Assembly (NCBI GenBank): GCA_027257055.1
Contig: JAPVLO010000097.1
Location: 3,782,001-3,846,000, forward strand
Reading direction: 5' to 3'
Source: Cephalopachus bancanus
Taxonomy: Eukaryota; Chordata; Mammalia; Primates; Tarsiidae
Length of the DNA stretch: 64,000 nucleotides
This document shows positions 34,151-46,945 of the stretch, one piece after another (the stretch's first letter is position 1; the number at the start of each line of letters is the position of its first letter). The notes beneath the pieces were generated by a model. That model did not search any database and was not told the DNA's origin. It saw nothing but the letters and a program-made list of their open reading frames with translations. A program made the position numbers and the translations under genes.

Positions 34151-35290
34151 AAATTGAATTTTTATTAGTGTTTTTATATACTTGAATTTTTAACTATTCT
34201 GGATATAAATCCTTTATCACATAAGTGATTTGACATTATGCATAATTTTTTTTTATTTCAATGTCTAATCATTTGTACCTAAGATAGATGCAGTTGTGGG
34301 GTTTTTTGTATGTTTATCTTGTACCTTACAGCATTTCTAAATTCACTTATTGGTTCTAGTAACACTTTTGTAGATTCGATACCAAAATAAATGATTATCT
34401 TCTCTACAAACAAATGTAATTTTACTTTTTAAAATATGAATGTCTTTTATTGATTTTTCTTGTTTAATTGCATTGAAGAGACGCTCCACTACTTAACTCC
34501 TAGTATTAGGAAGAAAGCAATTTGTATTTTCTTATCATGTATGTGGTTAGCTATAGGTTTTTTTTGAAGACACCTTTTTATGAGCTTGAAAAACTTTCCT
34601 TGTATTCTTCATTTGCTAACAATTTTTAATAATGAGAGGTTTTTCTTTTTTAAAAAATGCTTTTGCACAGCTGTGGAGATGTTCACATGATTTTTCTCTT
34701 TATATTTGTTAAAATAGTAAATTTCATTTATGCATTATCAAATGATAATCCAAACTTGCATTGCTGGTCTAAACACCACTTGATCTTGATGTATCTTTTT
34801 CATACATTGTTGAATTTTATTAGCTAAATTTTTGTTAAGAATGTTTACTTCTGTGTTAATAGTATATATTAATACATATTTTCTTTCTTGGTATATCTCT
34901 ATATTATTTTAGTATCACAGTAATATAGGTCTTATAAAATTAATAATATTGTATGTTATTCTCTTCAAACTTTTGGCATAAAATGTGGCTAGGACCTACA
35001 TTGTTTGGGTAAAAGTTCACCAGTGAAGCCATTTGATCTAAGATTTATTTTTTGTTTGCTTTTATTAAATGTTTTAAACTATAAATTAAATGATTCTCAT
35101 AAACATGGGGGTATTCAAGTTATTAATTTCTTTTGAGTGAGGATTATGATTTGTATCTTTAAAGAAATGTTTCCATTTTATTAAAAATGTTGTATATGTA
35201 TATATATTTGGGTACGAGTTTTCATAACATACTTGCATTACATATTTTAATGTCTGCAAAATGCATGGTGGCATAATTTCTTTCATTCTT

Positions 35291-35950
35291 TTATTTTTTT
35301 CCCTCTTTTAATATGTATTTTAAAATTATGGGGTACAATTAAGGGTTTGGTATACAAATATTCATTGTGCAGTTACCCTTGTTGATGAGGTGTGCCCCCC
35401 CTTCACCAGGCAAATATCGACTACTGTCAATCCCACCTCCCTGTCCCCCACCCCCTACAGTTTCCCGCTACTGTCAATACATTTTTTATAGTATTACAGT
35501 AGTTGTTCAAGGTCCACTTATGAGTGAGAACATGTGACACTCAGCTCTTTGTTTCTGTGAGAGATCACTCAGTATTATAAACTCTAATTCCATTCAGGTT
35601 GCTGCAAAGATCATGATTTTGTTCTTCTTTATGCCTGCATAATATTCCATTGTGTATATGTACCACATTTTTAAAATCTATTCCTCTTTTGATGGGAAGC
35701 ATGGTTGGTTCCATTTTCTTGCTACTGTGAACAATGCTGCGATAAACATGTGTGTACAGGTATCTTTTTTATAGAGTGATTTGAGTTCTTCCGGGTATAT
35801 TCCCAATAGGGGAATTGTGGAATCATATGGAAGGTCGATTTTTAGAACTTTTAGGAATCGCCACACTGATCTCCCCAGAGGTTGTACGAGTTTACACTCC
35901 TACCAACAGTGTAGAAGTGCTCCTTTTCACCACATCCTCTCCAGCATGTT
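35291..35950 (-). mobile_element. 5'-truncated L1 (copy A), 3' 0.65 kb
   Basis: Antisense lineage L1 3' end: 3'UTR with 'cttgttgatgaggtgtgccc', then the ORF2 C-terminal region up to 'ctctccagcatgtta'. It abuts the 3' end of copy B head to tail with only a short A/T tract between. Its sequence is clearly diverged from the equivalent part of copy B, so it is not a simple duplication of it. Confidence 0.9.
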
Positions 35951-36726
35951 ATTTTTTTTAACATTTTTTATTTTAAAATTGTGGGGTACAGTTAAGGATT
36001 AGGTATACAAATATGCATTGTGCAAGTACCCTTGTTGATGAGGTGTGCCCCCCATCCCCAGACAGATATTGACTATCATTAATCCCACCTCCCTTCCCCT
36101 CCCTGCCCTCCCCCCATAGTTTCCCATCACTGTCAATCCTTTTCTTATAGTATTACAATAGTTGTTCAAGGTCCACTTATGAGTGAGAACATATGATACT
36201 CAGATCTTTGTTTCTGTGAGAGATCACTCAGTATTACAAATTCCAATTCCATCCAGGTTGCTGCGATTTTCATGATTTTGTTCTTTTTTATGGCTGCATA
36301 ATGTTCCATTGTGTATATATACCACTTTTTTAATCCAATCTTCTTTTGATGGACAGCAGGGTTGGTTCCATGATCTTGCTATTGTGAACAATGCTGCGAT
36401 AAACATACATGTGCAGGTATCTTTTTTATAGAGTGTCCTGAGTTCTTCTGGGTATATTCCCAGTAGGGGGATTGCAGGGTCATATGGAAGGTTGATTTTT
36501 AGAACTTTTAGGAACTGCCACACTGTTTTCCATAAAGGCTGTACTAGTTTACACTCACACCAACAGTGTAGAAGTGTTCTCTTTTCACCACAGCCTCTCC
36601 AACATCTGTTATTTTTTTAGTTATTGATGGAGGCCATTCTGACTGGAGTTAGGTGGTATCTCAGTGTAGTTTTAATCTTCATCTCCTTGATGACTAGTGA
36701 GGTTGAACTATTTTTTTTTTTTTTTT

Positions 36727-37003
36727 GAGTTGGAGTCTTACTCTGTTGCCCAGACTGGAGTGCAGTGGCCCCTCGCAGCCACCGCAGCCTCTCCCTGCTG
36801 GTCTCCGACGATCCTTCCGCCTCAGCCTTCCAAGTAGCCGGAACTACAGGTGCGTGCTACCATGCCCGGCTAAGTTTTTTTATTTATTGTAGAGATGAGG
36901 TCTCGCCAAGTTTCCCAGGTGGGTCTCAAAACCACAGGCTCAGGTAATTCACTCACCTTGGCCTCCAAAGCGCAGGATTACAGGCTGAGCCACCGAGCCT
37001 GGC
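36727..37003 (-). mobile_element. Alu SINE in L1 copy B ORF2 3' part
   Basis: Full dimer with T tail 36711-36726. Target duplication TGAACTATTT (36704-36713) and TGAACTTTTT (37004-37013). Confidence 0.95.
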
Positions 37004-40000
37004 TGAACTTTTTTAATGTATCTGTTGGCTGCTTGTACGTCTTCTTTTGAGAACTGTCTATTCATTTCTTTTGCCCACTTTGTAATGGGGCTGTTTGTTT
37101 TTTTCTTTTCAGCACATCAGAGTTCCTTGTAGATCCTAGATGTCAGGCCTTTGTCAGACACAGAGTTAGAAATATATTTTCCCCAGTCTGTGGGCTGTCT
37201 CCCTGCTCTCTTGATGGTTTCTTTGGTTTTGCAGAAGCTTGTCAGTTTGATGAGGCCCCACCTGTCTATCTTATCTCTTATGGCCTGGGCACTTTGGGTT
37301 TTGATAAGGAATTGGTTGACAGTTCCAACTTCCATAAGAGTGTTTCCTGCACTTTCTAAGGTTCTTACAGTTTGAGGTTTTACATTTTAAGTCTGTGATA
37401 CATTTAGAGTTAATTTTTCTGTATGGGAATAGGTAGTGGTCCTGTTTCAATCATCTGCATGTAGTCAGCCAATTTTCCCAGGACCATATACTGAATAGGT
37501 TCTCCTCTTCTCAGTAGCGAGTGGTGGAGGCTTTGTTGAAGATGAATTGTTTGAGAAATTGAGGTTTTGCTTCCAAAATCTCAATTCTGTTCCATTGGTC
37601 TATATGACTGTCTTTTGTACCAATACCAGGCTGTTTTGATTATTGTAGCTTTATAATAGTGTTTAAAGTCTGGGAGTGTAATAACTCCTGATTTTTTGTT
37701 TGTTTGTTTGTTTTGTTGTTACTGTTTTTTTTGTTTTTTGTTTTGCTGAGGATTGTTTTAGCTATTCTTGGTTCTTTATGTTTTCATATGGATTCCTGTA
37801 TTGTTTTTTCTAGGTCTGAGAAGATTGTTGCTCGTAATTTGATGTGTATTATGTTAAATCTGTAGATTGCCATAGGTAAAAAGGACACTGTAACAATGTT
37901 GATTCTTCCTGTCCATGAGCATGGAATAATTTTCCACTTGTTTATGTCATCTTTGATTTCTTTGAACAGCGTTTTGTAGTTTTCATTGTAATCATCTTTC
38001 ACATCTCTGGTTAGGAAGATGCCAAGGTGTTTCATTTTTTGTGGCTATTGTGAATGGAATTGTGCTTTTTATTTGGGTTTCTGTTTGTTTATTATTGGTG
38101 TATAGAAATGCAATTGTCTTTTGCACATTTATTTTATACCCTGAGACTTTGCCAAAGTCCCTTATCAGTGTAAGGAGGCTTTTGGCAGATTCTCTTGGGT
38201 TTTCAAGGTATACAATCATGTCATCTGCAAAGAGAGATAACTTGACTTCCTCTTTTCCTATTTGGATACCCCTGATCACCTTCTCTTCTCTGATTGCTCT
38301 AGCTAGGACTTCCAAAGCGATGTTGAACAGGAGGGGTGAGAGTGGGGATCCTTGTCTTGTTCCAGTGTTCAGGGGAAATGTTTCCAATTTCTGTCTGTTT
38401 AGGAGTATGCTGGATGTGGGTTTCTTGTTGATGGCTCTTACTACTTTGAAGAATGTTCCACTTATGCTTAGATGTTTGAGAGTTTTTATCAAGAAGTTGT
38501 CCTGGATTTTATCAAAAGTTTTTTCTGCATCTAATGATATAATCACATGGCTTTTGTTTTTACGTCTGTTGATTTAATTACATTTATGGTGTTACGAATG
38601 TTGAACCAGACTTGCATCCCAGAGATGAAGCCTACTTGGTCATGATGGATGATTTTTGAGATGTGTTGTTGAATCCGATTTGCTAGGATCTTATTGAGAA
38701 TTTTGGCATCTATGTTCATTAAAGATATTGGCCTATAGTTCTTTTTCTTTATTGGGTCTTTACCTGGCTTGGGTGTCAATGTGATGCTAGCTTCATAAAA
38801 TGATTTGGGGGAGAGTTCCATCTTTCTTCATCGCCTGGAATACTTTCAGTAGGATTGGTATCAGTTCCTCCTTGTATGTTTTGTAGAATTCTGCTGGAAA
38901 GTCATCTGGTCCGGGGCTTTTTTTTTTTTTTTTGGGGGGTAGGTAATTTTCTTAAGACATAGTCAATTTCCTTGATTGTTATTGGTCTATTTAGGTCTCA
39001 ATTTCTTCTTGTTTCAGCCTAGGGAGGTTGTGTAATATCAGAAGGTCCTTCATTTCCTTTAGGTTTTCAAGTTTATTTCCATATAATTATACATAGTAGT
39101 CTCTGATAATCTTTTGTATTTCTTCAGGGTCAATTGTGACTTCATCTTTTGTGTTGCTGATTGAGTTTATTTGGGCTTTTTCTCTCTTTTTCTTGGTCAG
39201 TCTGGCTAGGGGACCATCGATCTTGTTTATTCTTTCAAAGAACAAACTTTTTGTTTTGTTGATTTTTTGTATTGTCTTTTTGTCTTCTATGTCCTGGATT
39301 TTGGCTTTTGTTTTGGTGATCTTAATTCTTCTTCTGAAGTTAGGGTTTTGGTGGTCTTGCTTTTCCAGCTTCCTTGTGTGACTTGTTAGACTGTTAATTT
39401 GTGATCTTTCCATTTTCTTCATGTGTGTTTGTAAAGGTATGAATTCCCCCTTACTACTGCTTTCATAGCATCCCAGAGGTTTTGGTAAGATGTTTCTTCA
39501 TTTTCATTTGGTTCCAGTTACCTTTTAATCTCTGTTTTGATTTCCATGTTGACCCAGGAGTTGCTTAGCATCATACTGTTTAGTGTCCATGTCTTTGTGG
39601 GATTTGGGGGAACTTTGTTTGTGTTGATATTTATTTTTTTCCACTGTGGTGTGAGAAGGTGCATTTCAAAATTTCAATCTTATGAAATTTGTTTATATTT
39701 GATTCATGACCAATGATGTGGTCGATCTTGGAGTATATTCCATGTGGTGATGAGTAGAATGTATATTCTGTGGTCACTGGGTGGAGTGTTCTTTAGGTGT
39801 CCATTTGTTCAAGAGTATCATTGAGGTTCTGAATCTCTTTGCTGATTTTTTGTCTTGATGATATTTCCAGGGTTGTGAATGAGGTATTAAGTCCCCAGCT
39901 ATGATAGATTAGAGTCAATCTCTTTTTTTTAAGTTTGCCTAGAAGCTGCTTTACAAATGCTGGTGCTCCTGTGTTGGATGCATACATGTTTAGGATGGAC

Positions 40001-40129
40001 ATTTCTTGTTGATGGATTGAACCTTTTATCATTACATAGTGACCTTCTACATCTTTTTAAATTTTTGATAGCTTAAAGGGTATTTTGTCTGAGATTAAGT
40101 TGCCATTCTAGCTTTCTTTTTTTTTTTTT

Positions 40130-40406
40130 GAGTTGGAGTCTCTCTCTGTCACACAGACTGGAGTGCAGTGGCCACTCCTGGCCACCGCAGCCTCGACCTG
40201 CTGGCCTCCAGCGATCCTTCTGCCTCAGCCTTCCAAGTAGCTGGAACTACAGACATGCACTACCATGCCCGGCTAATTTTGATTTATTGTAGAGATGAGG
40301 TCTCGCCAAGTTACCCAGGCGGGTCTCGAACCTGCAGGCTCAGGCAATCCACTCACCTCAGCCTCCCAAAGGCACAGGATTACAGGCTGAGCCACCAAGC
40401 CTGGCT
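40130..40406 (-). mobile_element. Alu SINE in L1 copy B ORF2 5' part
   Basis: Full dimer with an exact 17-bp target duplication CATTCTAGCTTTCTTTT at 40104-40120 and 40407-40423. Its right-arm hairpin (40168-40185) has a paired change, GTGGCCA/TGGCCAC, that keeps the stem. Confidence 0.97.
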
Positions 40407-40699
40407 CATTCTAGCTTTCTTTTGTGTTTCTTTCACCTGAAATTTTGCTTCTCTTCCTCTTACTTTGAGTCTTTGAGTGTCCTTTCTGGTGAGATAAGAC
40501 TCTTGGAGACAATATATTGTTGCCTCATGATATTTTATCCATTTTGTCATTCTATGTCTTTTTGGTGGTGCATTTAGTCTATTCACATTCAGGCTAATTA
40601 TTGAAATGTAAGAGTTTATCCCTGTCATGAGGTTCTTATAGAGGTATTATTGTTCCTGTTTGTTGTGTTTCTTTTGATTTTGGGGTTGATTCATATGTG

Positions 40700-41661
40700 T
40701 TTTCAATCTTTTGCCTGCACTCTTGTGAAGAATATTGTTATTCTTTCTTTCCTTTCTTCTGTGTTTAATACTTTCTTAAGTGTTTCTTGTAGAACTGGTC
40801 TAGAGGCAGCGCAGGTTCTTAGGGATTGAATGTCTGGGAAAGATTTTAATTCTCCCTCACAGAAGAAGCTTAGTTTAGCTGGGTAGGTTATTCTTCATTG
40901 AAGTTGATTATCTTTGAGAACTTTAAAGATTGGGCTCCAAGGTCTCCTAGCCCGAAGTGTTTCTGTAGATAAATCTGCTGCTATTCTAGATGGTCTTCCC
41001 CGGTAGGTGGTCTGACCTTTATCTCTTGCTGCATTTAAGATTTTTTCTTTTATATCTACTTTGTTTAGACAAATTACTATGTGTGTAGGAGTTGGTCTTC
41101 TCATTTGTTGTCTTGCAGGGGTTCTCTGAATCTCTTGTGCATGAATGGTCACATCACTGATGAGATGAGAGAAGTTTTCTTGTGTAATTTCATGGAATAT
41201 CTGTTCCAGGGTGATCTCTGTCTCTCTTTCTGCCACAGGAAGTCCAATTACTCTTAGATTCAGCCTCCAGAAGTAATTGCTCATCTCTTAAAGGTTTTAT
41301 TCTGTCTTTTAAAGTTTTTTCTATGTTTTTGACAGTTTGGGTTAGTTCTATATTTTGGTCCTCAAGCTCTGAGATTCTTCTTCTGCTTAACTAATTCTGC
41401 TTTCCATGCTTATCAGATTAGTATTTATTTCATTCACCGTATTCTTTGCTGTTATCTCAGTTATCGACTCTTTCCTATTTACCTTTTGTCTCTCTTCAAT
41501 TCTTTTAATTTCTCTATTAATGTCTTGGTACCTGGGTTTATAGTTTGAGACCAGTCATTCTGGGGTCTCTTCATTGTTTGCATTCCAAAATCTGTTTTCT
41601 CAGTTACTGATCTTCCAGGGGTCTGTGAGAGACCCATATTCTTCTTTTGGTTTTTCTTCAT
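40700..41661 (-). pseudogene. L1 copy B ORF1 (ORF1p), broken
   Basis: Begins MKKNQKK at 41661. The N-terminal segment stays open for 60 codons (41479-41661). The RNA-binding/C-terminal part is open at 40895-41284 with RLNLRVIGLPVAERE, QEIQRTPARQQMRRPTPTH, IAADLSTETLRAR and WSPIFKVL. Stops and shifts separate the two. The exact 3' end is approximate. Confidence 0.88.
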
Positions 41662-43131
41662 TTGTGTAGATTTTCCTCCTTTCCCTGATCTTTCCCCCCT
41701 TTTCTTTAATTCTGTTTTTCAGGGACGATGGGGTTGCTTTTACTTCTTTTTGCTCAGTCTCTTTTCTTTTCTATGTGAATCCTCCGACTTTGTTCACTTC
41801 TGAATCTGGACTGTGGGCTAGGGGCTGTACTTTTTGCAGTTTTGAGATTTAGTTGAGGGATGAGCTGTGATTCAGAATCTATCTGCAGATCCCAGTATCC
41901 ACCAACAGATGGATGGGCACCCTGGAACCCACTTCCCACTGCCTTACAATCTGTCCATGCAGTGGGAGTTAGGTTTCTCCCTGGAACAAAATGAGGTAAG
42001 AAAAAGGAAAATAATGGAAGGAGGAAGTGGGGGATCAACAGAAAGGTGGAGTGAGAGAAGAGTAAGGGGAAAACAGACAGACATATCAGCAAGAAATGAA
42101 GAGACACAAAGACAGAAAAGAGAAAAAACAAAAAAACCCTAGAGCATACAGGTAATCACACAAAATACAGTCCAACAAAATTCTGTCTATTTATATACTC
42201 TTACCCTACACAAACAGGGAGTCTAAAGAATAAAAAGAAGAAAGAAAAACAATCCGTAAAATAAAAGCAAAGCAAATATGAAAATATTATCAAAACCATA
42301 ATAAAAAAGAAAAAAAAAACCTAAAACAAAAAGCAAACAAAAGTGAACAGCCAAAATTAAAAATTAAAAATTAAACAAGGAATCAGACTGGCTCTAAGGT
42401 CCTTCCTGTATGTCCAAAGTCCCTTCAGCTCTCATCTCTAGCCACCCCCCCACCCACCCCTGCTCTCATCACAGGCAGATATGATTACTCACAACTTGAG
42501 TCAGTTGCTGCAAGCTTACTTTGGGAGTGGGGTGAGTCAGATCTGGGTTCACTCGGCTTGCTGCCTGTCAGGCCTGCCACACAGATCTGAGTTGTCTGTG
42601 TCTGATTCATCCCAGGCGATGGGCTTCTGTCTCTCCCAGTTTGATGAGATTACCTTAGGCAACAAGTTGGAGGCTGCTGAGGACTGGGCGGGGCAATGTA
42701 AATCTCTACCCAGTCTTGGTCAAAGGTAATGGCTTTGGTAGGCACTCCTCACCGGGCATGGACTCCTTTCCAGCTTTCCTGATCCTCTCTCTCTACTGAT
42801 CAGATCTGGGGCTCCAGCTGATCCAATGTGACAGGTGATGGTGTGGGCCAGGTGCCAGGTGATGGGAATCAGCTAGATTCGGCAAGTTTTTCTCAGGTGC
42901 ATTCCCGTGAGCAACAGATGATCCTGCATGCAATCTTGCCTGCTGCACTCCAATCTCAGGGTCATAGGGGCTTACAGTCACCCTCAGCAGAGGGACCCAG
43001 GTGCATGCATCTGAGTATCCCTTCAGACAGTCTTTCACACACCCACCAGCGCCCACCCACTCACTCAGAGAGTCTTTATGAATACTTGCCTCCATGGAGA
43101 CTCTTACACTTCAACCTGTCCATCGCCTACC
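41662..43131 (-). promoter_or_regulatory. L1 copy B 5'UTR
   Basis: About 1.47 kb upstream of ORF1 on the minus strand. A purine-rich part (41990-42370 on the plus strand) is followed by a GC-richer part (42400-43110). It aligns in its outer end with copy C, and through that with the GATGGC start of copies 1 and E, although the YY1-like motif is mutated (GGCGATGGAC). Confidence 0.65.
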
Positions 43132-43144
43132 TAAGTTCCGCCCT

Positions 43145-43254
43145 CTTTCACTCTTGACACTGCTAACTTGTGTCTTCATTTTCTTTCTTAATCAGACTAG
43201 CTAGATCAAAATTATTAATCTTTAAAAAAAACAAGATTTGGGTTTTTGAGTTTC

Positions 43255-43320
<66 letters not shown>

Positions 43321-43465
43321 TTGTTTCCAATTTCACTAAATTTCACTGCATATTTTCCTTCTACTACATATTTTTGCTTTATATATTTTTCTTGTTCATA
43401 AAGTAAAAACTAAGAACATTTATTGAGATCCCTTTTTTCTAATACGTGTTTAGTGCTACAAATTT
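43145..43465 (-). mobile_element. old L1M, second segment
   Basis: Continues the L1M of 33665-35279 after copies A/B: 'cctctttcactcttgacac', 'taatcagactagctagatc', up to 'gtttagtgctacaaa'. Contains a TG/GA microsatellite. Interrupted by L1 copy C. Confidence 0.75.
43256..43318. repeat. (TG)n(AG)n microsatellite
   Basis: TG repeats to 43297, then GA repeats. Confidence 0.95.
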
Positions 43466-43680
43466 TTATTTATTTGTTTGTTTATTTTGTTGTTGTTGTT
43501 TTAAGGAAGTGGAGTACAATTCAGGTTTAGATATACAAATGGTCATTGTACAGGTAAAGTTTGGGCCTCACTTTGGTCCCCACTTTGCCTAAATTGAGAT
43601 CAGGTGATCTTATAGAGGAAGTGTGCCCCCCCCAGTTTCCCACTACTGCCAATCCCTATCTTATAGTATTATGATAATTG

Positions 43681-46600
43681 TTCAGGGTCCATTTATGAGT
43701 GAGAACATATGGTACTCAGTTCTATGTTTCTGTGATAGATCACTGAGTTTTATAGACTCTAATTCCATTCAAGTTGCTGTGAAGTTCATAATTATGTTCT
43801 TTTTATGGCTGCATAATATTCCATCATGTATATGTACCACATTTTTTTTAATGCAGTCTACTTTTGATGGGCAGCACAGTTGGTTCCATGATTTTGTTAT
43901 TGTGAATAATGCTGCAATAAACATTCTTGTGCAGGTGTCTTTTGCATAGAGTGATTTGAGTTCCTCCAGGTATATTTCCAGAAGGGGGATTGCTGGGCCA
44001 TATGGAAGGTCAGTTTTTCGATCTTTTAGGAATTGCCACACTGTTTCCCACAGAAGTTGTACTAATTTATACTCCCACCAACAGCGAAGTGTTCCCTTTT
44101 CCCCACATTTTCTCCTGCATCTGTTGTTTTTTAAAGTTATTTATGATGACCATTTTTGCTGGAGTTAGGTGTTTTCTCAGTACGGTTTTAATTTGCATTT
44201 CATTGATGATTAGTAAGGCTGAGCATTTTTTCCATGTATCTGTTGGCTGCTTATATGACTTCTTTTGAGAAGTGTCTATTCATATATTTTGCTCACTTTG
44301 TACTGTTTGTTTTTTTCTTTTTGGCACATTTGAGTTCCTTGTAGATCCTAGATGTTAGGCCTTTCTCACATGTACAATTGGCAAATATTTTTTCCCATAC
44401 TATGGGTTGTCTTCCTGCTCTCTTGATGGTTTCTTTTGCTTTGCAGAGCTTTTCAGTTTGATTAGGTCCCGTTTGTTAACCTTTTCTCTAATGGCATGGG
44501 CATTTGGGGTTTTCATCAGTAGTTAGTTACCAGTTCCATTTTCCAAAAAGGTGTTTCCTGCACTTTCTCATGTTCTTTATAGTTTGAAGTTTTAATTTAG
44601 GTATTTGATCCATTGAGAGTTGATTTTTGTGTATGGTGATAAACAGGGGTCTTGCTTTAATCTTCTGCATGTGGTCAGCAAGTCTTCCCAGCACCACTTA
44701 CTGAATAAGCTCTCCTCTCCCTAGTGATGTTAGTGGAGGCTTTGTCAAAGATGAGTTGGTTGAGAAAATGAGGTTTTGCTTTCAGAACCTCTATACTCTT
44801 CCATTGATCAATATGCCTATTCTTGTACCAATACCAAGCTGTTTTGATTACTGTAGTCTTATAATAAAGTTTAAAGTCTGGAAGTGTAATACCTTCCACT
44901 TTGTTTCTTTTTCTGAGAATTGTTTTGACTATTTATGTTTATTTATATTTCCATATGAATTTCTGCATTGTTGTTTCTAGGTCTGAGAAGTATGATGCCA
45001 GTAATTTAATGGCTATTATGTTAAATCTGTAGATTGTCTTGGGTAGGATGAACATCTTAATAGTGTTGATTCTTCCATTCCATGTGCTTGGAATTTTTTT
45101 TCCATTTGTTTGTGTCATTATTTATTTCTTTGTAGTTTTCATGGGAAAGATCTTTCATTTCTCTGATTAGGAAAATGCTGAGGTATTTTATTTTGTTGTT
45201 TTTGCTGTTGTTGCTATTGTGAATGAGATTGTACTTCTTATTTGGTTCTGTTTGTTGTTGATGTATAAGAATGCAACTGCCTTTTGCACATTGATTTTGT
45301 ACCATGAGACTTTGCCAAAGTCCTTTATCAGTTCAAAAAGATTTTTGGCAGATTCTCTTGGCTTTTCAAGATATAGAATTATATTATCAGTAAAGAGGGA
45401 TAACTTGGCTTTCTCTTTTCCTATTTGGATACCCCTGATTTTCTTATCTTATCTGATTGCTTTAGTTTGGACTTCCAACACTATGTTGAACAGGAGGGGT
45501 GAAAATGGGCAGCTTTGTCTTGTTCTGGTTTTCAGGGGGAAATGCTTCCAGTTTCTGTCCATTTAGCAATATGTTGGCTGTAGGTTTATTGTAGATGGCT
45601 CTTACTATTTTGAAGTATGTTCCCTCTGTATAGGTGTTCCAGGGTTTTTATTAAGAAAGGATACTGAATTTTATCGAAAGTTTTTTCTATATCTAATGAT
45701 ATTAGCATGTGATTCCTATTTTTAAATCTGTTGACTGTATTTAATTTTATTCATGGTCTTGTGAATATTAAATCAGTCCTGCATCATAGAGGTGAAACCT
45801 ACTTGGTCATAGTGGGTGATTTTTGAGATGTATCATTGGATCCAATTTGCTAGAATGTTGTTGAGTATTTTTGCATCTATGTTCATCAGGGATATTGGCC
45901 TGTAGTTCTCTTTATTGAATCTTTACCCGGTTTGGGTATCAGTGTGATGTTAGCTTCATACATGATTTGGGGAGAGTTCTGTCTTTATCAATTATTTGGA
46001 TTACTTTCAATAAGATACATATCAGCTCCTCCTTGCATGTTTTGTAGAACTCTGCTGGAAAGCTGTCTAGTCCAGGACTTTTATTTTTTGTGGGTAGTTT
46101 TCTTATGACAGACTCAATTTCCTGGGTTGTTATTGGCTATTTAATGTCTCAATTTCTTCTTGTTTCAATCTTGGGTGTGTGATGTCAGAAAAGTGTGATG
46201 TCAGGAAGTCCTCCTTTTCATTTAGATTTTTGAGTTCATTTCCATGCAGGTGTGCATAATAATCTCTGATAATTTTTTGTATTTCTTCAGTGTCTACATC
46301 TTTTGCATTTCTGATTGTGTTTATTTGGGCTTTTTCTCTCCTTCTTGGTCAGTCTGGCTAGGGGTCCATCACTCTTATTTATCCTTTCAAAGAACCAGCT
46401 TTTTGTTTCATTGCTTTTTTTCTATGATACTTTTGTCATCATGTGATCTGGATTCTTCTGCTGAAGTTAGGGCTGTGGGTCTTGTTTTTACAGCACCCTT
46501 AGGTGATTTGTTAGGCTGTTAACTTGTGATCTTTCCATTTTCTTGATGTGTGTTTGTAAATAAATGAATTTCCTCTCAGTACTGATTTCATGGCATCCCA

Positions 46601-46857
46601 CAGGTTTTGGTAAGATGTGTCTTTATTTTCATTTGTTAACAGAAATCTTTTAATTTCTGCTTTGATTTCCATGTTGACCCAGAGGTTGTTCAGCATCATG
46701 CTGTTTAGTTCCATGTCTTTGTGGTTTTTGGAGGACCTTGTTGGTTTTGATATTTATTTTTATTCTACCGTGATCTGAGAAGTTGCATGGCAGGTTTTCA
46801 AACTTATTAAATTTGTTTATGCTTGATGTATGTTCAAGAATGTGGTTGATCTTCATT
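43681..46857 (-). pseudogene. L1 copy C ORF2, truncated and broken
   Basis: The C-terminus is at 43681. The recognisable reverse transcriptase region is at about 45200-45570, with 'tctcttttcctatttggatac' opposite the FADD-side sequence; the FADD region itself reads as mutated (TTTACTGATAAT, about 45384). The endonuclease keeps an SDH block (about 46775-46790), but its N-terminal part is deleted at 46857. Many stops and frameshifts. Confidence 0.88.
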
Positions 46858-46945
46858 GTTTAAGTTCTGAAGTCTATATTCTCAGGTGCTGTCTTCCTGG
46901 GAGTCTGGATGAGTCCTTTGCTCTTCCTTTGTTGTTCTTCTTCAT
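46858..46945 (-). pseudogene. L1 copy C ORF1 N-terminal remnant
   Basis: Starts MKKNNKG at 46945 and aligns with the first ~28 codons of copy B ORF1 ('gttactgatcttccaggg' region). It then joins ORF2 endonuclease sequence at the deletion point. Confidence 0.7.

Larger units (their letters stand above)
33665..35279 (-). mobile_element. old L1M, 3' part (first of three segments)
   Basis: Antisense L1M 3'UTR and ORF2 remnant: 'gtgtacaatttgataagttt', 'tattctggatataaatcctt', 'ccagtgaagccatttgatct', 'taatgtctgcaaaatgc'. The element is split by later L1s and resumes at 43145 and 48876. An LTR-like 100-bp block interrupts it at 34051-34150. Confidence 0.75.
36166..40628 (-). pseudogene. L1 copy B ORF2 (endonuclease-reverse transcriptase), broken
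   Basis: Starts MTGINSYISIISLNVNRLN at 40628 and ends at 36166 (SGP-stop). The endonuclease part is split by an Alu; the GDFN motif region (about 39895) reads WGLN, so a catalytic residue is lost. The reverse transcriptase core is the best-preserved piece: 184 open codons (37992-38546) containing [19 protein letters not shown] on 38220-38231. A T-tract expansion (about 38918-38936), frameshifts and a second Alu (36727) interrupt the rest. Confidence 0.93.
35952..43131 (-). mobile_element. full-length L1 (copy B) with two Alu insertions
   Basis: Antisense L1 with 3'UTR (35952-36165), ORF2, ORF1 and a long 5'UTR ending near 43131. Copies A and B together are bordered by CTTTCATTCTT (35280-35290) and CTTTCACTCTT (43145-43155), duplicated L1M target sequence. 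Contains Alus at 36727 and 40130. All frames are broken. Confidence 0.92.

Noticed and set aside
38041..38577. 178-codon plus-strand open frame
   Set aside because: Antisense shadow of the L1 copy B reverse transcriptase, which is the real coding remnant.
36166..40628. Functional reverse transcriptase gene or retron-like system
   Set aside because: Motifs are those of L1 ORF2, with Alu insertions, frameshifts and a mutated endonuclease; it is a dead retrotransposon.
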